Below are positions 42,900 to 51,187 of a stretch of 64,000 bases of DNA, in pieces. The stretch lies in the NCBI RefSeq assembly GCF_015710975.1, contig NZ_CP049783.1, positions 62,001-126,000 of the forward strand, written 5' to 3'. The stretch comes from Paenibacillus polymyxa. Lineage in GTDB: Bacteria > Bacillota > Bacilli > Paenibacillales > Paenibacillaceae. The notes under the pieces were generated by a model. That model ran no database searches and was not told the origin of the DNA. It saw nothing but the letters and a program-made list of their open reading frames with translations. How positions within the stretch are numbered: position 1 is the first letter of the stretch; the number at the start of each line of letters is the position of its first letter. The position numbers and the translations under genes were made by a program.

Positions 42900-44447
42900 T
42901 TACCCCTTCTCTTTTGATGGTGCTGGATTTTCATTGTTATTATTTGTTTTTGTCTTAACTGTATGTTCGCTCTCAGGATTTAGATTTTCTGGCTTTTTAT
43001 CATTATTGCTCTGAGTAAAAGAGGTTTGATGCACTGGATATTTTTGATCAAACTTTTCTTCTCTTTCTCTATCCATAAGTGATAAGTAAGCTTCTGGAGG
43101 GATACCAATTGAACTAATCCAAGCCATCAAAGAACCGCCAGCATGAGTATACAAATCCTTCATGTGGCCGATTTTCTCATTTCTATTTAAATGTGTAATG
43201 GGAAGATAGGTTAGAATAATCGGGTTTTTCATGTCTTTAATAACATTCAAATTAATTACCTTATTCAATTCTTCCACAATTTGTTCTAACCATGTAAATA
43301 CTTCGGCTGTAATTAGATTTAAGTTCGTTTGTTGACTTGAATAATTGCCCTTGTCACCATTGAGGGCAGACACAGCAAATCCCAAGTCGGTTGATATTTT
43401 CTTCAACAGGTCTTCATCTTTAATTTTTGTTAAAATATCTGAGTCTACTTCTATATTTTCAAGTTTTGTCCCGGCTGCCAAAGAAACTAGGTTTTGTCCA
43501 TTACTGTTTCTTCGCGCAAACAAAGCCTTCTTTAAACTCTCATGTTGATTTTTTTGTTGTGTCAAAGTTAAAGTAGACTGACCTTTTTCATTACTCTCTG
43601 GAAATGTATGAACAACTAAGTTGCCATTAGTTTCATCAATAACATTCCTTTTAGTGTCTGAGAACAATTGATCGAATAATATATCAACAAAGGCTTGAAG
43701 ACCGCGAGGTATACCCCATTGGTCGGATATGTTGACACCGACTTTTAACGTTATCGTTTTATCATTGTCCATTACATACCAATTTTTATTTCTTTCTTTG
43801 AGATATTTTTGATAAGCGTTCCTAATTTCTTTTGGATACTTTCTCAACTTATTTGCCAATCCATTAGTTCTGTATTGATCAAAGTAACTCAAATCAAATG
43901 CCGAAACGTAACTAGTATCTTTTGTCCCAACAATTTTGCAATAATTAGAAGGTAGTGTTAAAACGCTGCACTTAATTATTTCATTGGTATTAATTTCGTT
44001 AATATACCTTAATTCATCGTTAGAAAATGAACCTTGCGTTTTAGGTTGTTCATTTGTTTCAAGATAGCCAAAATATGTTCCTTCGATACCAAGTTTGAGT
44101 AAAATGTCTCTAACGATTAATTTATGTTTTGAAACTCTCAAGGCATCATTGAACTTATCTATATTTTTATGGCTTTTTTTAGATTTTTGAAGTTCATAAA
44201 CAATATGATCTAGTGTAGGAAGGCTAACCATATAATTAATTACTCTAGAATAAACACCATTACTAAAATAAAGATATTTGGACACATCTCTTATTTGTTG
44301 ATTATAAATTACTGGATCAGATACCCATCTTTTTATATCTTCTAAGGTACTAGATCTATAATTCAGTATGCTGCTGTCTATCCACTGTAAATCGACATAT
44401 GAATTGAACTCATAAGAATTTTCCTCTGTATTTGTAATTAGTTTCAC
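42900..44447 (-). CDS. Portal protein
   Basis: 515 residues, right size, between terminase and protease. Motifs of SPP1/HK97-type portals: YSRVINYMVSLPTLDHIVYE, FGYLETNEQ, LPSNYCKIVGTKDTSYVSAFDLSYFD, ALNGDKGNYSSQQTNLNLITAEVFTWLEQIVEELNKV, then a charged C-terminal tail (NNNENPAPSKEKG). The start is unusual: GGAGGTGAAACTA is 7-8 nt before an in-frame ATT (44438); the only other early option is a GTG inside the site (44447). Confidence 0.82.
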   Translation of the reverse strand: MKLITNTEENSYEFNSYVDLQWIDSSILNYRSSTLEDIKRWVSDPVIYNQQIRDVSKYLYFSNGVYSRVINYMVSLPTLDHIVYELQKSKKSHKNIDKFNDALRVSKHKLIVRDILLKLGIEGTYFGYLETNEQPKTQGSFSNDELRYINEINTNEIIKCSVLTLPSNYCKIVGTKDTSYVSAFDLSYFDQYRTNGLANKLRKYPKEIRNAYQKYLKERNKNWYVMDNDKTITLKVGVNISDQWGIPRGLQAFVDILFDQLFSDTKRNVIDETNGNLVVHTFPESNEKGQSTLTLTQQKNQHESLKKALFARRNSNGQNLVSLAAGTKLENIEVDSDILTKIKDEDLLKKISTDLGFAVSALNGDKGNYSSQQTNLNLITAEVFTWLEQIVEELNKVINLNVIKDMKNPIILTYLPITHLNRNEKIGHMKDLYTHAGGSLMAWISSIGIPPEAYLSLMDREREEKFDQKYPVHQTSFTQSNNDKKPENLNPESEHTVKTKTNNNNENPAPSKEKG

Positions 44448-44453
44448 CTCCGA

Positions 44454-46127
44454 TTAATTAAAAAAGAATCCAAAGTCGTATTGGTCTTCTTTATTTGATT
44501 TTAAATTTTCATCTTCAAGCTCGTATATGTATTGCAATCCATATCCCAAGCTAGTAACCCTGTCACGCTTTGTTTGTTTTGTTATTCTGATATACTGTAT
44601 ATTATTATTTTCGGTAGTTTCTTGTTTTATATTGCTCAGTTCTGAGACCAAAGCATCTGTATTCAAAATTAATGAAAATTCTTCTAATGTCATTTTTTCG
44701 TCTTCTTCTTCGAATTCATCTGCAATTGCTCTTCTTAAAAGTCTCAGACTCTTATCTTCAAAACAAGCTTTCATATATGTATACATTAAATTATTAGAAG
44801 CCTGAGTTGCATTCACTCTTCTTATTAAAGGAATTGCACCTTTAATCTTCATTGCTTTTTCGTCGTCATCGGGAACCAAGGGTGGACATTCAATAATTTT
44901 TCCAGAATCATCCTTGTATTCCCAAGGTTCTGCAAAGAATCTAGGTAAAGATTGCCCATTGCCTCTAACGTCAATAATTAGCTTTATTGTGTTAGGAAAC
45001 TTTAATAGTAAGTTTCTTAGAAAGTCATGTTGTTCTGGTAAATCCATTCCTTTATGTGCCTTTATGTAAACCACTTCTTTTATGTATGTTCCATTCGATT
45101 TTTCTTTCAACTTTATTACAGTGGTAGCTGCATTATCATTTTGCTTATTTCCGCTAATTGCTACATCATGACTAATGACATAACTAACAGTAGATTTGTG
45201 TGGTTGTCCTAGTTCGCCCTTGTTAACAATTCTAGATTGTTCTGTCAGTTCATAAGGATAGTATGAATCGCCTGAACTGCCCACAAATATTGCTCCATAC
45301 TCGTATTCAAACATCTCTTCTGTCATACTAATTTTATTACGCTCTTTTTCAATACCTTCTTCTGATAATATGCCTTCATCAATACCAATCTGATAAGGGA
45401 AAGCTGCCACAAAGTAATCCTTGCTTCCATTTTTCATTTCTGTATAATGCTTCATAAATCTCTGATAGAAAGAACTTGTTTTTAAATATGCAGATGATAT
45501 GTAAATCATTTTTCCACTCTCTATAGGTAGGAGCCTTTTTAGTTTTCCTTGTAGCGTAAGAAGTGTACTTCTTTTCGTTTGGGTCATCGGTGATAGGATT
45601 TCTGATATCACTCTGTCCGTTACAATTCTAGCTTCATCAACCAAAATCATATTAAAACGCCATGATCTTGCACTTTCTCCGTCATGACCCAACACAATTG
45701 CACGTATTTCAGAGTTATTATGAAAAATTACTACACAATCATCTTTGCCTGTCCTAATATCCTTGATTTCTCTAGCAACGTTTGGATTATTCATTAGTTC
45801 GCCTTTTATTTTTTGAATAATCACATTTCTGGCTTGCTGTCCTTTACCAGAGGCTATTCCTAGCTTTATGTTACTGTATAGAATCCCAACACATATAAAA
45901 AACACTGCTGAGATAAATGATTTTGTTAGTCCTCGACATGCAACAATCATAATTTCAGTATGTCTTCCCATTGCTCTTAACGTAAGACGCTGAAACGGCG
46001 ACAAAGTTATTCCAAGTACATCAACCGCAAATTCATCTATGTAATATCTATAGTACGAAATGAATTCTACCCATTTTTCTACCTTAATATCGCTGGTGTC
46101 ATTTATATTTAAGTTACTATTATCCAT
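44454..46127 (-). CDS. terL: Terminase large subunit
   Basis: 557 residues from ATG 46127 (AAAGGGTTTAATTAT before it). Pumps and cuts phage DNA at the portal. Walker A-like IMIVACRGLTKSF near residue 62 (the usual GK is replaced by TK), Walker B MILVDEAR near 160, coupling-type LLTLQGKLK, and nuclease-domain acidic motifs YVISHDVAISG, IKLIIDVRGNGQS (about 382) and a late EEED. The open frame extends to 46238 inside the upstream gene without a site. Confidence 0.88.
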   Translation of the reverse strand: MDNSNLNINDTSDIKVEKWVEFISYYRYYIDEFAVDVLGITLSPFQRLTLRAMGRHTEIMIVACRGLTKSFISAVFFICVGILYSNIKLGIASGKGQQARNVIIQKIKGELMNNPNVAREIKDIRTGKDDCVVIFHNNSEIRAIVLGHDGESARSWRFNMILVDEARIVTDRVISEILSPMTQTKRSTLLTLQGKLKRLLPIESGKMIYISSAYLKTSSFYQRFMKHYTEMKNGSKDYFVAAFPYQIGIDEGILSEEGIEKERNKISMTEEMFEYEYGAIFVGSSGDSYYPYELTEQSRIVNKGELGQPHKSTVSYVISHDVAISGNKQNDNAATTVIKLKEKSNGTYIKEVVYIKAHKGMDLPEQHDFLRNLLLKFPNTIKLIIDVRGNGQSLPRFFAEPWEYKDDSGKIIECPPLVPDDDEKAMKIKGAIPLIRRVNATQASNNLMYTYMKACFEDKSLRLLRRAIADEFEEEDEKMTLEEFSLILNTDALVSELSNIKQETTENNNIQYIRITKQTKRDRVTSLGYGLQYIYELEDENLKSNKEDQYDFGFFFN

Positions 46128-46140
46128 ATAATTAAACCCT

Positions 46141-46941
46141 TTACACAGACTTATCAACATGCTTTTGATTTTCAAGCAAGCGATCATACAGGTCTTTGTC
46201 AAATGGGACATGTTCATATACATATGTTCCATTTTCAACTGTGTCTACAATCTTACTAAGGCTTCCTGATGATAAATCTTTATTTCTACTACTTTCCGCA
46301 AAATTTGCTGATTTTGATAAATCGTCGAATATTTTTTTAGCTGATTCATATTTTTTATCCGCTCCAGCTACTCCACTAGACATTTCATCAAAACATTTGT
46401 CCATATGAAGGCTTGCTTTGCATATTTTTCTAGCGTAATCCATATGTGATGTATTAATAATTTTGAAGTCTTTCATAAGACCACTCAAATAATTATTTAA
46501 AAATTCAATATCTTCATTCGGGTAAGTCCCTCTCCATTTTTCACTATATCCATAATCATTGTTGACATTTTCTGTTGCTAGAATTTCTTTTTTGAATTCA
46601 CTATCATGAAATGTAAGTGTCTTATTTTGAGACAAGGACAATTCTTTAAGATATTTGCCAAAGTTACATTCATTTTTGATCCACGACGAATGAATGTATG
46701 GACGATTCAACATACGCAATACATCTATAACCTTGTCGATATATCCAACGTCTTTGCTATTACCCATATACTTTTGAATACAGTTTTTATGTACTGGAAA
46801 ATATTCTGGCTCAAACCCATCATTATTGTGTTTGTAACACATATTAGTGGTGAGACTCACATCTTTACCACAAAAAAGACATTTAAGAATACCTATATTC
46901 GTGTGATTTTTTTCGTTTTTTATGTTAATCACCCATTTCAT
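46141..46941 (-). CDS. First late gene: zinc-finger protein, possible terminase partner
   Basis: 266 residues. N-terminal CLFCGK...CYKHN...HKNCIQKYM forms a Cys/His zinc-binding set; the rest is helical with SSGVAGADKKYESAKKIFDDL. Directly before terL, so a DNA-recognition (small terminase) role is possible. ATG at 46941 has no ribosome site and follows a terminator by only about 60 bp; it overlaps an ATTTCATTATT motif. Leaderless translation or a later start is possible. Confidence 0.6.
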   Translation of the reverse strand: MKWVINIKNEKNHTNIGILKCLFCGKDVSLTTNMCYKHNNDGFEPEYFPVHKNCIQKYMGNSKDVGYIDKVIDVLRMLNRPYIHSSWIKNECNFGKYLKELSLSQNKTLTFHDSEFKKEILATENVNNDYGYSEKWRGTYPNEDIEFLNNYLSGLMKDFKIINTSHMDYARKICKASLHMDKCFDEMSSGVAGADKKYESAKKIFDDLSKSANFAESSRNKDLSSGSLSKIVDTVENGTYVYEHVPFDKDLYDRLLENQKHVDKSV

Positions 46942-47000
46942 TTCATTATTTAATTATCTTTTTAATTGGTCATTGCTCGACATTATCAAATTATCACCGA

Positions 47001-47043
47001 ATAAAAAGAAGAGGATGTAAGTTTCAATTAGAAACCCACATCC
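47001..47043 (-). terminator. Terminator separating the RNA polymerase unit from the late module
   Basis: GGATGT-GG-GTTTC, loop, GAAAC-TT-ACATCC, then TCTTCTTTTTATT on the minus strand. Beyond it (46942-47000) is the only space for a late promoter before terL. Confidence 0.85.
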
Positions 47044-47098
47044 CAAGAGGTTCAACCATCTTTGCTCGGAGAATGATTGATTATAAGGAGGTAAAAAA

Positions 47099-47231
47099 GT
47101 GTTGCTGATTGAGAAAAAAACAAATAAGGTCAATTGGAGGGCTGCCTAGTAGTATGAGGACTAGACAGCAAATAAATACAATTGTAAATCTGAGAAAAGG
47201 TTGTTCACTCCTTCTCTCCAATATTGAATAA
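47099..47231 (+). other. Two tiny ORFs on the opposite strand
   Basis: GTG at 47099 has AAGGAGGTAAAAAA before it and encodes MLLIEKKTNKVNWRAA (stop 47149). ATG at 47154 follows TTGGAGGG at 14 nt and encodes MRTRQQINTIVNLRKGCSLLLSNIE (stop 47231). They read against every neighbour in the intergenic region. A small RNA or peptide is possible, no promoter is convincing. Confidence 0.3.
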
Positions 47232-47246
47232 TACCATAATATAGTC

Positions 47247-48071
47247 TTAATTTTTATTCTTCATATAATACTTTGCATTAATTTCTTTTCTGCGCTTCTT
47301 TAAACATACTTTGCAATATCTTGTGTTCTTATGTTTTACTTCAATCTCTTTACCACATTTATCACACACTATGTATTTGGGCATACTATCGCGAATATGA
47401 TTTAACGTCTTTCCCTTTATACTTTTATTGAAATAATTTATCACATAATTCTCTTCTGTGAATATTGTTTCATTCCTATATTCCCATCCATGTTCTTGTT
47501 CATATCGTTCTGGTGTTTTATACAAATCAAACAAATGATCGATCCAGCCATTCACCAGTTCAACATATTCATCCCATGTTAATGAAAGCTTTTTATTTGA
47601 TGAGTTTGCCTTTGCCTGTTCTGCTAAATCAAAAGATCGTTTAATCTCTTCTTCTATTTCTTTTGTGTCTATATGTATATTTCCATCTTGTTTTAGCTGT
47701 CCAATTACTTCATAATATTTATTTGCTGCTGTGCTTAACAGTCGGTAATACTCTTTGTCCAAGTACACTTCACTATCAAAATGATAGGCGTACAGATTGT
47801 TGATCCTGATTCTGATAAAATCGATGTAGTCTAATTCATCATAACTATATCTGTTTCGGTTGTTAAAGTATTCGAATTTCTTATGCCTGTCAAACATTTC
47901 AATCAATTCTTTATCGTTTTGCAACAAAGAATCAACAACCCTGTATTTATATGATAGTTTCCTCTTCTTTAGTTTCAATTTGCTACCCCATAGAGTTTCT
48001 TTGAATTCTTCAATTAGAGCAGGATCGTGCGTTTCAGTATATTCTTCTAGTATTGTAGACAATAATTTCAA
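47247..48071 (-). CDS. Zinc-ribbon protein coupled to the RNA polymerase gene
   Basis: 274 residues, helical and charged, with a C-terminal zinc ribbon CDKCGKEIEVKHKNTRYCKVCLKKRR (CxxC...CxxC). TTG at 48071 (GGAGAAATGTAA before it) overlaps the polymerase stop codon as TTGA. The coupling suggests a joint function, for example a promoter-recognition or accessory factor of the polymerase; this is inference only. SPbeta encodes small proteins next to yonO as well. Confidence 0.65.
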   Translation of the reverse strand: MKLLSTILEEYTETHDPALIEEFKETLWGSKLKLKKRKLSYKYRVVDSLLQNDKELIEMFDRHKKFEYFNNRNRYSYDELDYIDFIRIRINNLYAYHFDSEVYLDKEYYRLLSTAANKYYEVIGQLKQDGNIHIDTKEIEEEIKRSFDLAEQAKANSSNKKLSLTWDEYVELVNGWIDHLFDLYKTPERYEQEHGWEYRNETIFTEENYVINYFNKSIKGKTLNHIRDSMPKYIVCDKCGKEIEVKHKNTRYCKVCLKKRRKEINAKYYMKNKN

Positions 48072-50770
48072 TTACATTTCTCCTTTACTGTTTCTTTGAA
48101 AGTATAGTATCTCCCCAGGTACTCTTTAGCCCCTTCGGTTTCTTTGCTACATTCTTCTATTTGGTATCTATATTTGCTATCTGAATTTTGCTGAAGATTA
48201 GACAGCATCTCTTCCCCAAACAATGACCAACATAAAACTTTATCGCTAGAAATGTTAGTATAAGAAATCTTGATAACATAATTGGCAAGTTCTTTTTTAT
48301 TGTTATGTATGGAATACAGTAATTCTTCGTATTCAGTAAATATATTGTTTAGCGCCTTACCTCTTTTACCCTGATTGATTAACTGTTTAAATTCAGCATT
48401 GAAATTTGAAATGACTATTTTTATTTTCTCCATTAACTGCTTATCGGTAAGACTCGGTTCAATCTTTTTATCAATTAATAAGTGTCCATTGTTCACCACA
48501 TTTATGTTTTTCCACATTCCTTTTTCCCAATGCCATCTATCAACATATCTACACAACTCATTCATTGCAGATGGAGAATCAAAAACGTTATACGGAATTT
48601 TTTTATCAATACCTCTTTTTTCATATTCCTTATTTTTCTTTTTTATCTTCTCGTACATTTCTTTTTCCTTCGGATATTTATAAATAAGAAAGTGTGGCAG
48701 CTTTTTGGCCTTATTTCTCATTATCTTCGGTATGCTCCATCTTAATCCTGTTTTCCGATAATCGATTTCTTTGCCCTGTGCCAGCCGCAAAAAGGCTATA
48801 CTATCCTTATTAAAACTTATTGTTTTTTCATCTTCTGAGCGTTGATTTATCAAAGATGTAGCTGTGTTTGTAATTTCACCAATTCTGCTGTCACGGCTAT
48901 TCAATTCAAACTTAACTATGGCATCTATGTTATATTTTAGTGATTTGGATGTTGCTTTATCCTCAACATCAATGACTATTGGACGTTGAATTACCGAATC
49001 AATAATTGACATATCATTACATAAATAGAATCCATCCCCATCCAAATCTGCGCCGCCCTGCTGCGGTAAAGAAAGATCGTACATATTAAACATAACGATA
49101 TCTTGATTAGTGAAGTAGTCAAAGTATTTTTTAGTAATCTCATTTTCCACTATATTTACCTTGTTTACTTCACTTACGTCCATTAGTGGCGATCTGAAGG
49201 AAACCACTTCTCCAACTGGCAAAGTCTTTACGAATATTTCTCCAGCTTTTAAGCAGCCTACTACTGGAAGTCCAGCCGCATATTCAAGATAACCTATAAT
49301 ATCACCAATGCCAGTATGGTAGAATCCATCAACATATATCTTGCCCTGCTTGGCTTCTTTTATTTGTTTGTCTAGCAATCGACGAATAGAAGACTTAACT
49401 GAAGGATCATTGATCATAATGGGATTTGTTAAAATAGCATTGATGTAATTACTTGTTGAAGTGTAGCCTTGTGTATCTCCAATTCCTAGTAGTTTTAATG
49501 TATAAAATAGATCACCATTGATAATCTTTTCAAATATATCAGTAGTATACCTAGCCAACTTAACCATTTTTCCATCGTTCTTAATATCGAGAATGTCATA
49601 TTCTTTGTCTTTATTGTTGAAGCTCTCAATATATTTTGGATTGTCTAAATCTAGACACTGCAAATATTGAAAATTCATTCTGGTTTTGAGTGGAGACTTT
49701 GACTTATCATGTGAATACTTGCTTATACCAATTTGTTCTAATCCATATTTCTCAGTGCGTTTCACATATTCATCCCAAGGTGTCTTTTCGGCTGTGTTAG
49801 GAAAAGTCTTTTTAAATAGCCCATATGCCTTCCACATTGAAACGTTCCATATACAATCAATGTCCTCAACTCTGTGTGATTTACCAAACACATCAACAAT
49901 ATGAGTTACACTACGTTCAGCATAATATTCCTCTATAGGTGCTTCAACTGACACACCTTTCATAAATGGTTTTCGGATTTGACCTAATACTACATCAAAC
50001 ATTTTTGAAACATGTGGTTTATGTACGCCGAATCCATCAAATGGTGAAATCTCAACATCATGATAACCCTCTTCTATCTTCTTATCAGTAAAACTATATT
50101 CTTTTCCTGTTTTCTTATCTACACCTGTCATTGGAGTCAACTTTGCATATCTAATATACTGATCTTTTAATGTCTTCTTGTATTCATCGATAATCACTAT
50201 GTAAGGTGGTCTTCCTTCCACAAACGTACAGGAAGTAAATAGTAAATTCCTTTGTGCTTCATATTTGCTTGTGACTACTGTATCAGGCGTAACACCTAAT
50301 TGACTGGCTTCAATTAAAACTTCGCTTATATCCTCAACAACAAAATTAGTAACTCCATCGCTTCCAATACTATAACGTACATATTTCTTATCATTAAAAA
50401 TGAAACCATTGCGAATGATATGTTCCAGATGCTTATCCTTTTTCTTGTTCTTTGGAGCTTCGACAAAAATCATATCATCAATGTAAGGTATAATTCGCTT
50501 CTTCTTTTTGACCTTCAAACTAATATAATTAATCAGTGGAAAATGATTATACCTCTTGGACAGGCGATAGGTCGTCTTTTTGTTTTGACAGTCTGTTTCC
50601 TGATTATTTAATCTACGATAATTCATTATAAATTGAAGTACAGCGTTGTTCTGCTGCTCGACAAACAAATGACGATAATCAGAATAATCCATAGACAAGT
50701 TATAATCTGATTCAATGAGTTGATCAATGTTAATTTTGACAATATTGTATTGTATAGTTTTAGTTTTCAA
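48068..50770 (-). CDS. yonO: Single-chain DNA-dependent RNA polymerase, YonO-like
   Basis: 900 residues from TTG 50770, behind AAAGGAGGACTTATTTA. Carries the universal catalytic motif of double-psi beta-barrel polymerases: QQGGADLDGDGFYLCND, with Asp at 575, 577 and 579 (DxDGD). Ahead of it GEVVSFRSPLMDVSEVNKVNIVEN...DIVMFNMYDL matches the course of the beta' active-site barrel (NRAPTLHR...NADFDGD). Length equals SPbeta YonO (about 905), which is known to be highly processive and to transcribe SPbeta late genes. No beta/beta' multisubunit domains besides the barrels are recognisable. Expected target: the leftward late module. Confidence 0.85.
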   Translation of the reverse strand: MKTKTIQYNIVKINIDQLIESDYNLSMDYSDYRHLFVEQQNNAVLQFIMNYRRLNNQETDCQNKKTTYRLSKRYNHFPLINYISLKVKKKKRIIPYIDDMIFVEAPKNKKKDKHLEHIIRNGFIFNDKKYVRYSIGSDGVTNFVVEDISEVLIEASQLGVTPDTVVTSKYEAQRNLLFTSCTFVEGRPPYIVIIDEYKKTLKDQYIRYAKLTPMTGVDKKTGKEYSFTDKKIEEGYHDVEISPFDGFGVHKPHVSKMFDVVLGQIRKPFMKGVSVEAPIEEYYAERSVTHIVDVFGKSHRVEDIDCIWNVSMWKAYGLFKKTFPNTAEKTPWDEYVKRTEKYGLEQIGISKYSHDKSKSPLKTRMNFQYLQCLDLDNPKYIESFNNKDKEYDILDIKNDGKMVKLARYTTDIFEKIINGDLFYTLKLLGIGDTQGYTSTSNYINAILTNPIMINDPSVKSSIRRLLDKQIKEAKQGKIYVDGFYHTGIGDIIGYLEYAAGLPVVGCLKAGEIFVKTLPVGEVVSFRSPLMDVSEVNKVNIVENEITKKYFDYFTNQDIVMFNMYDLSLPQQGGADLDGDGFYLCNDMSIIDSVIQRPIVIDVEDKATSKSLKYNIDAIVKFELNSRDSRIGEITNTATSLINQRSEDEKTISFNKDSIAFLRLAQGKEIDYRKTGLRWSIPKIMRNKAKKLPHFLIYKYPKEKEMYEKIKKKNKEYEKRGIDKKIPYNVFDSPSAMNELCRYVDRWHWEKGMWKNINVVNNGHLLIDKKIEPSLTDKQLMEKIKIVISNFNAEFKQLINQGKRGKALNNIFTEYEELLYSIHNNKKELANYVIKISYTNISSDKVLCWSLFGEEMLSNLQQNSDSKYRYQIEECSKETEGAKEYLGRYYTFKETVKEKCN

Positions 50771-50812
50771 TAAATAAGTCCTCCTTTAATGTTTAAGAAC
50801 CCAAATTACAGA

Positions 50813-50960
50813 CAGTCACTTGTGACTGGATGACGTAGCAATAGCGTAGCGCTTGCGGAGACTCTTTTGACCTTGATCTTTAAAAGCTTAAGTGCAAGGG
50901 AAACTCAGTGGCAATAAAACTATTCCGCTACGCTGCATAGTAGTATTGCTTGTCACCGTT
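50813..50960 (-). ncRNA. Structured 5' leader of the RNA polymerase gene
   Basis: Between helicase and polymerase genes lie nested inverted repeats: CAGTCAC-TT-GTGACTG (50813-50828), AGCGTAGCG (50843-50851) with CGCTACGCT (50926-50934), and GCAAGGGAAAC...(50895-50917) pairing with GTTTCCCCTCTTGC (about 50959-50972). GC content is higher than around it. A regulatory leader, an independent RNA, or remnant of a mobile element are all possible. Confidence 0.45.
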
Positions 50961-51043
50961 TCCCCTCTTGCCTTTGGCAATTCACCCCTATGCTCCTAAT
51001 TTGGTATATCTTTCTGTTCTGCTTTCTCTTTGTACAGATAGAT

Positions 51044-51187
51044 TCCAATAAAAAGCACCAAAAGCATCTAAAAAACCTTATTAACATTGGAATTTTGCAA
51101 TAGTGTTCTTCTCTTATATAGAGACTTATCCAATAAAAAGCACCAAAAGCATCTAAAAAACCTTATTAACATTGGAATTTTGCAATA
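51044..51187. repeat. 59-bp perfect direct repeat at the helicase 3' end
   Basis: 51044-51102 and 51129-51187 are identical (TCCAATAAAAAGCACCAAAA... to ...TTTTGCAATA), period 85 bp. The right copy holds the last codons and stop of the helicase gene; the left copy duplicates them plus the 3' flank. The 26 bp between them are unique. Confidence 0.92.

Noticed and set aside
50813..51010. CRISPR-like or tRNA-like repeats
   Set aside because: The repeats are inverted, not regularly spaced, and no cloverleaf can be drawn.
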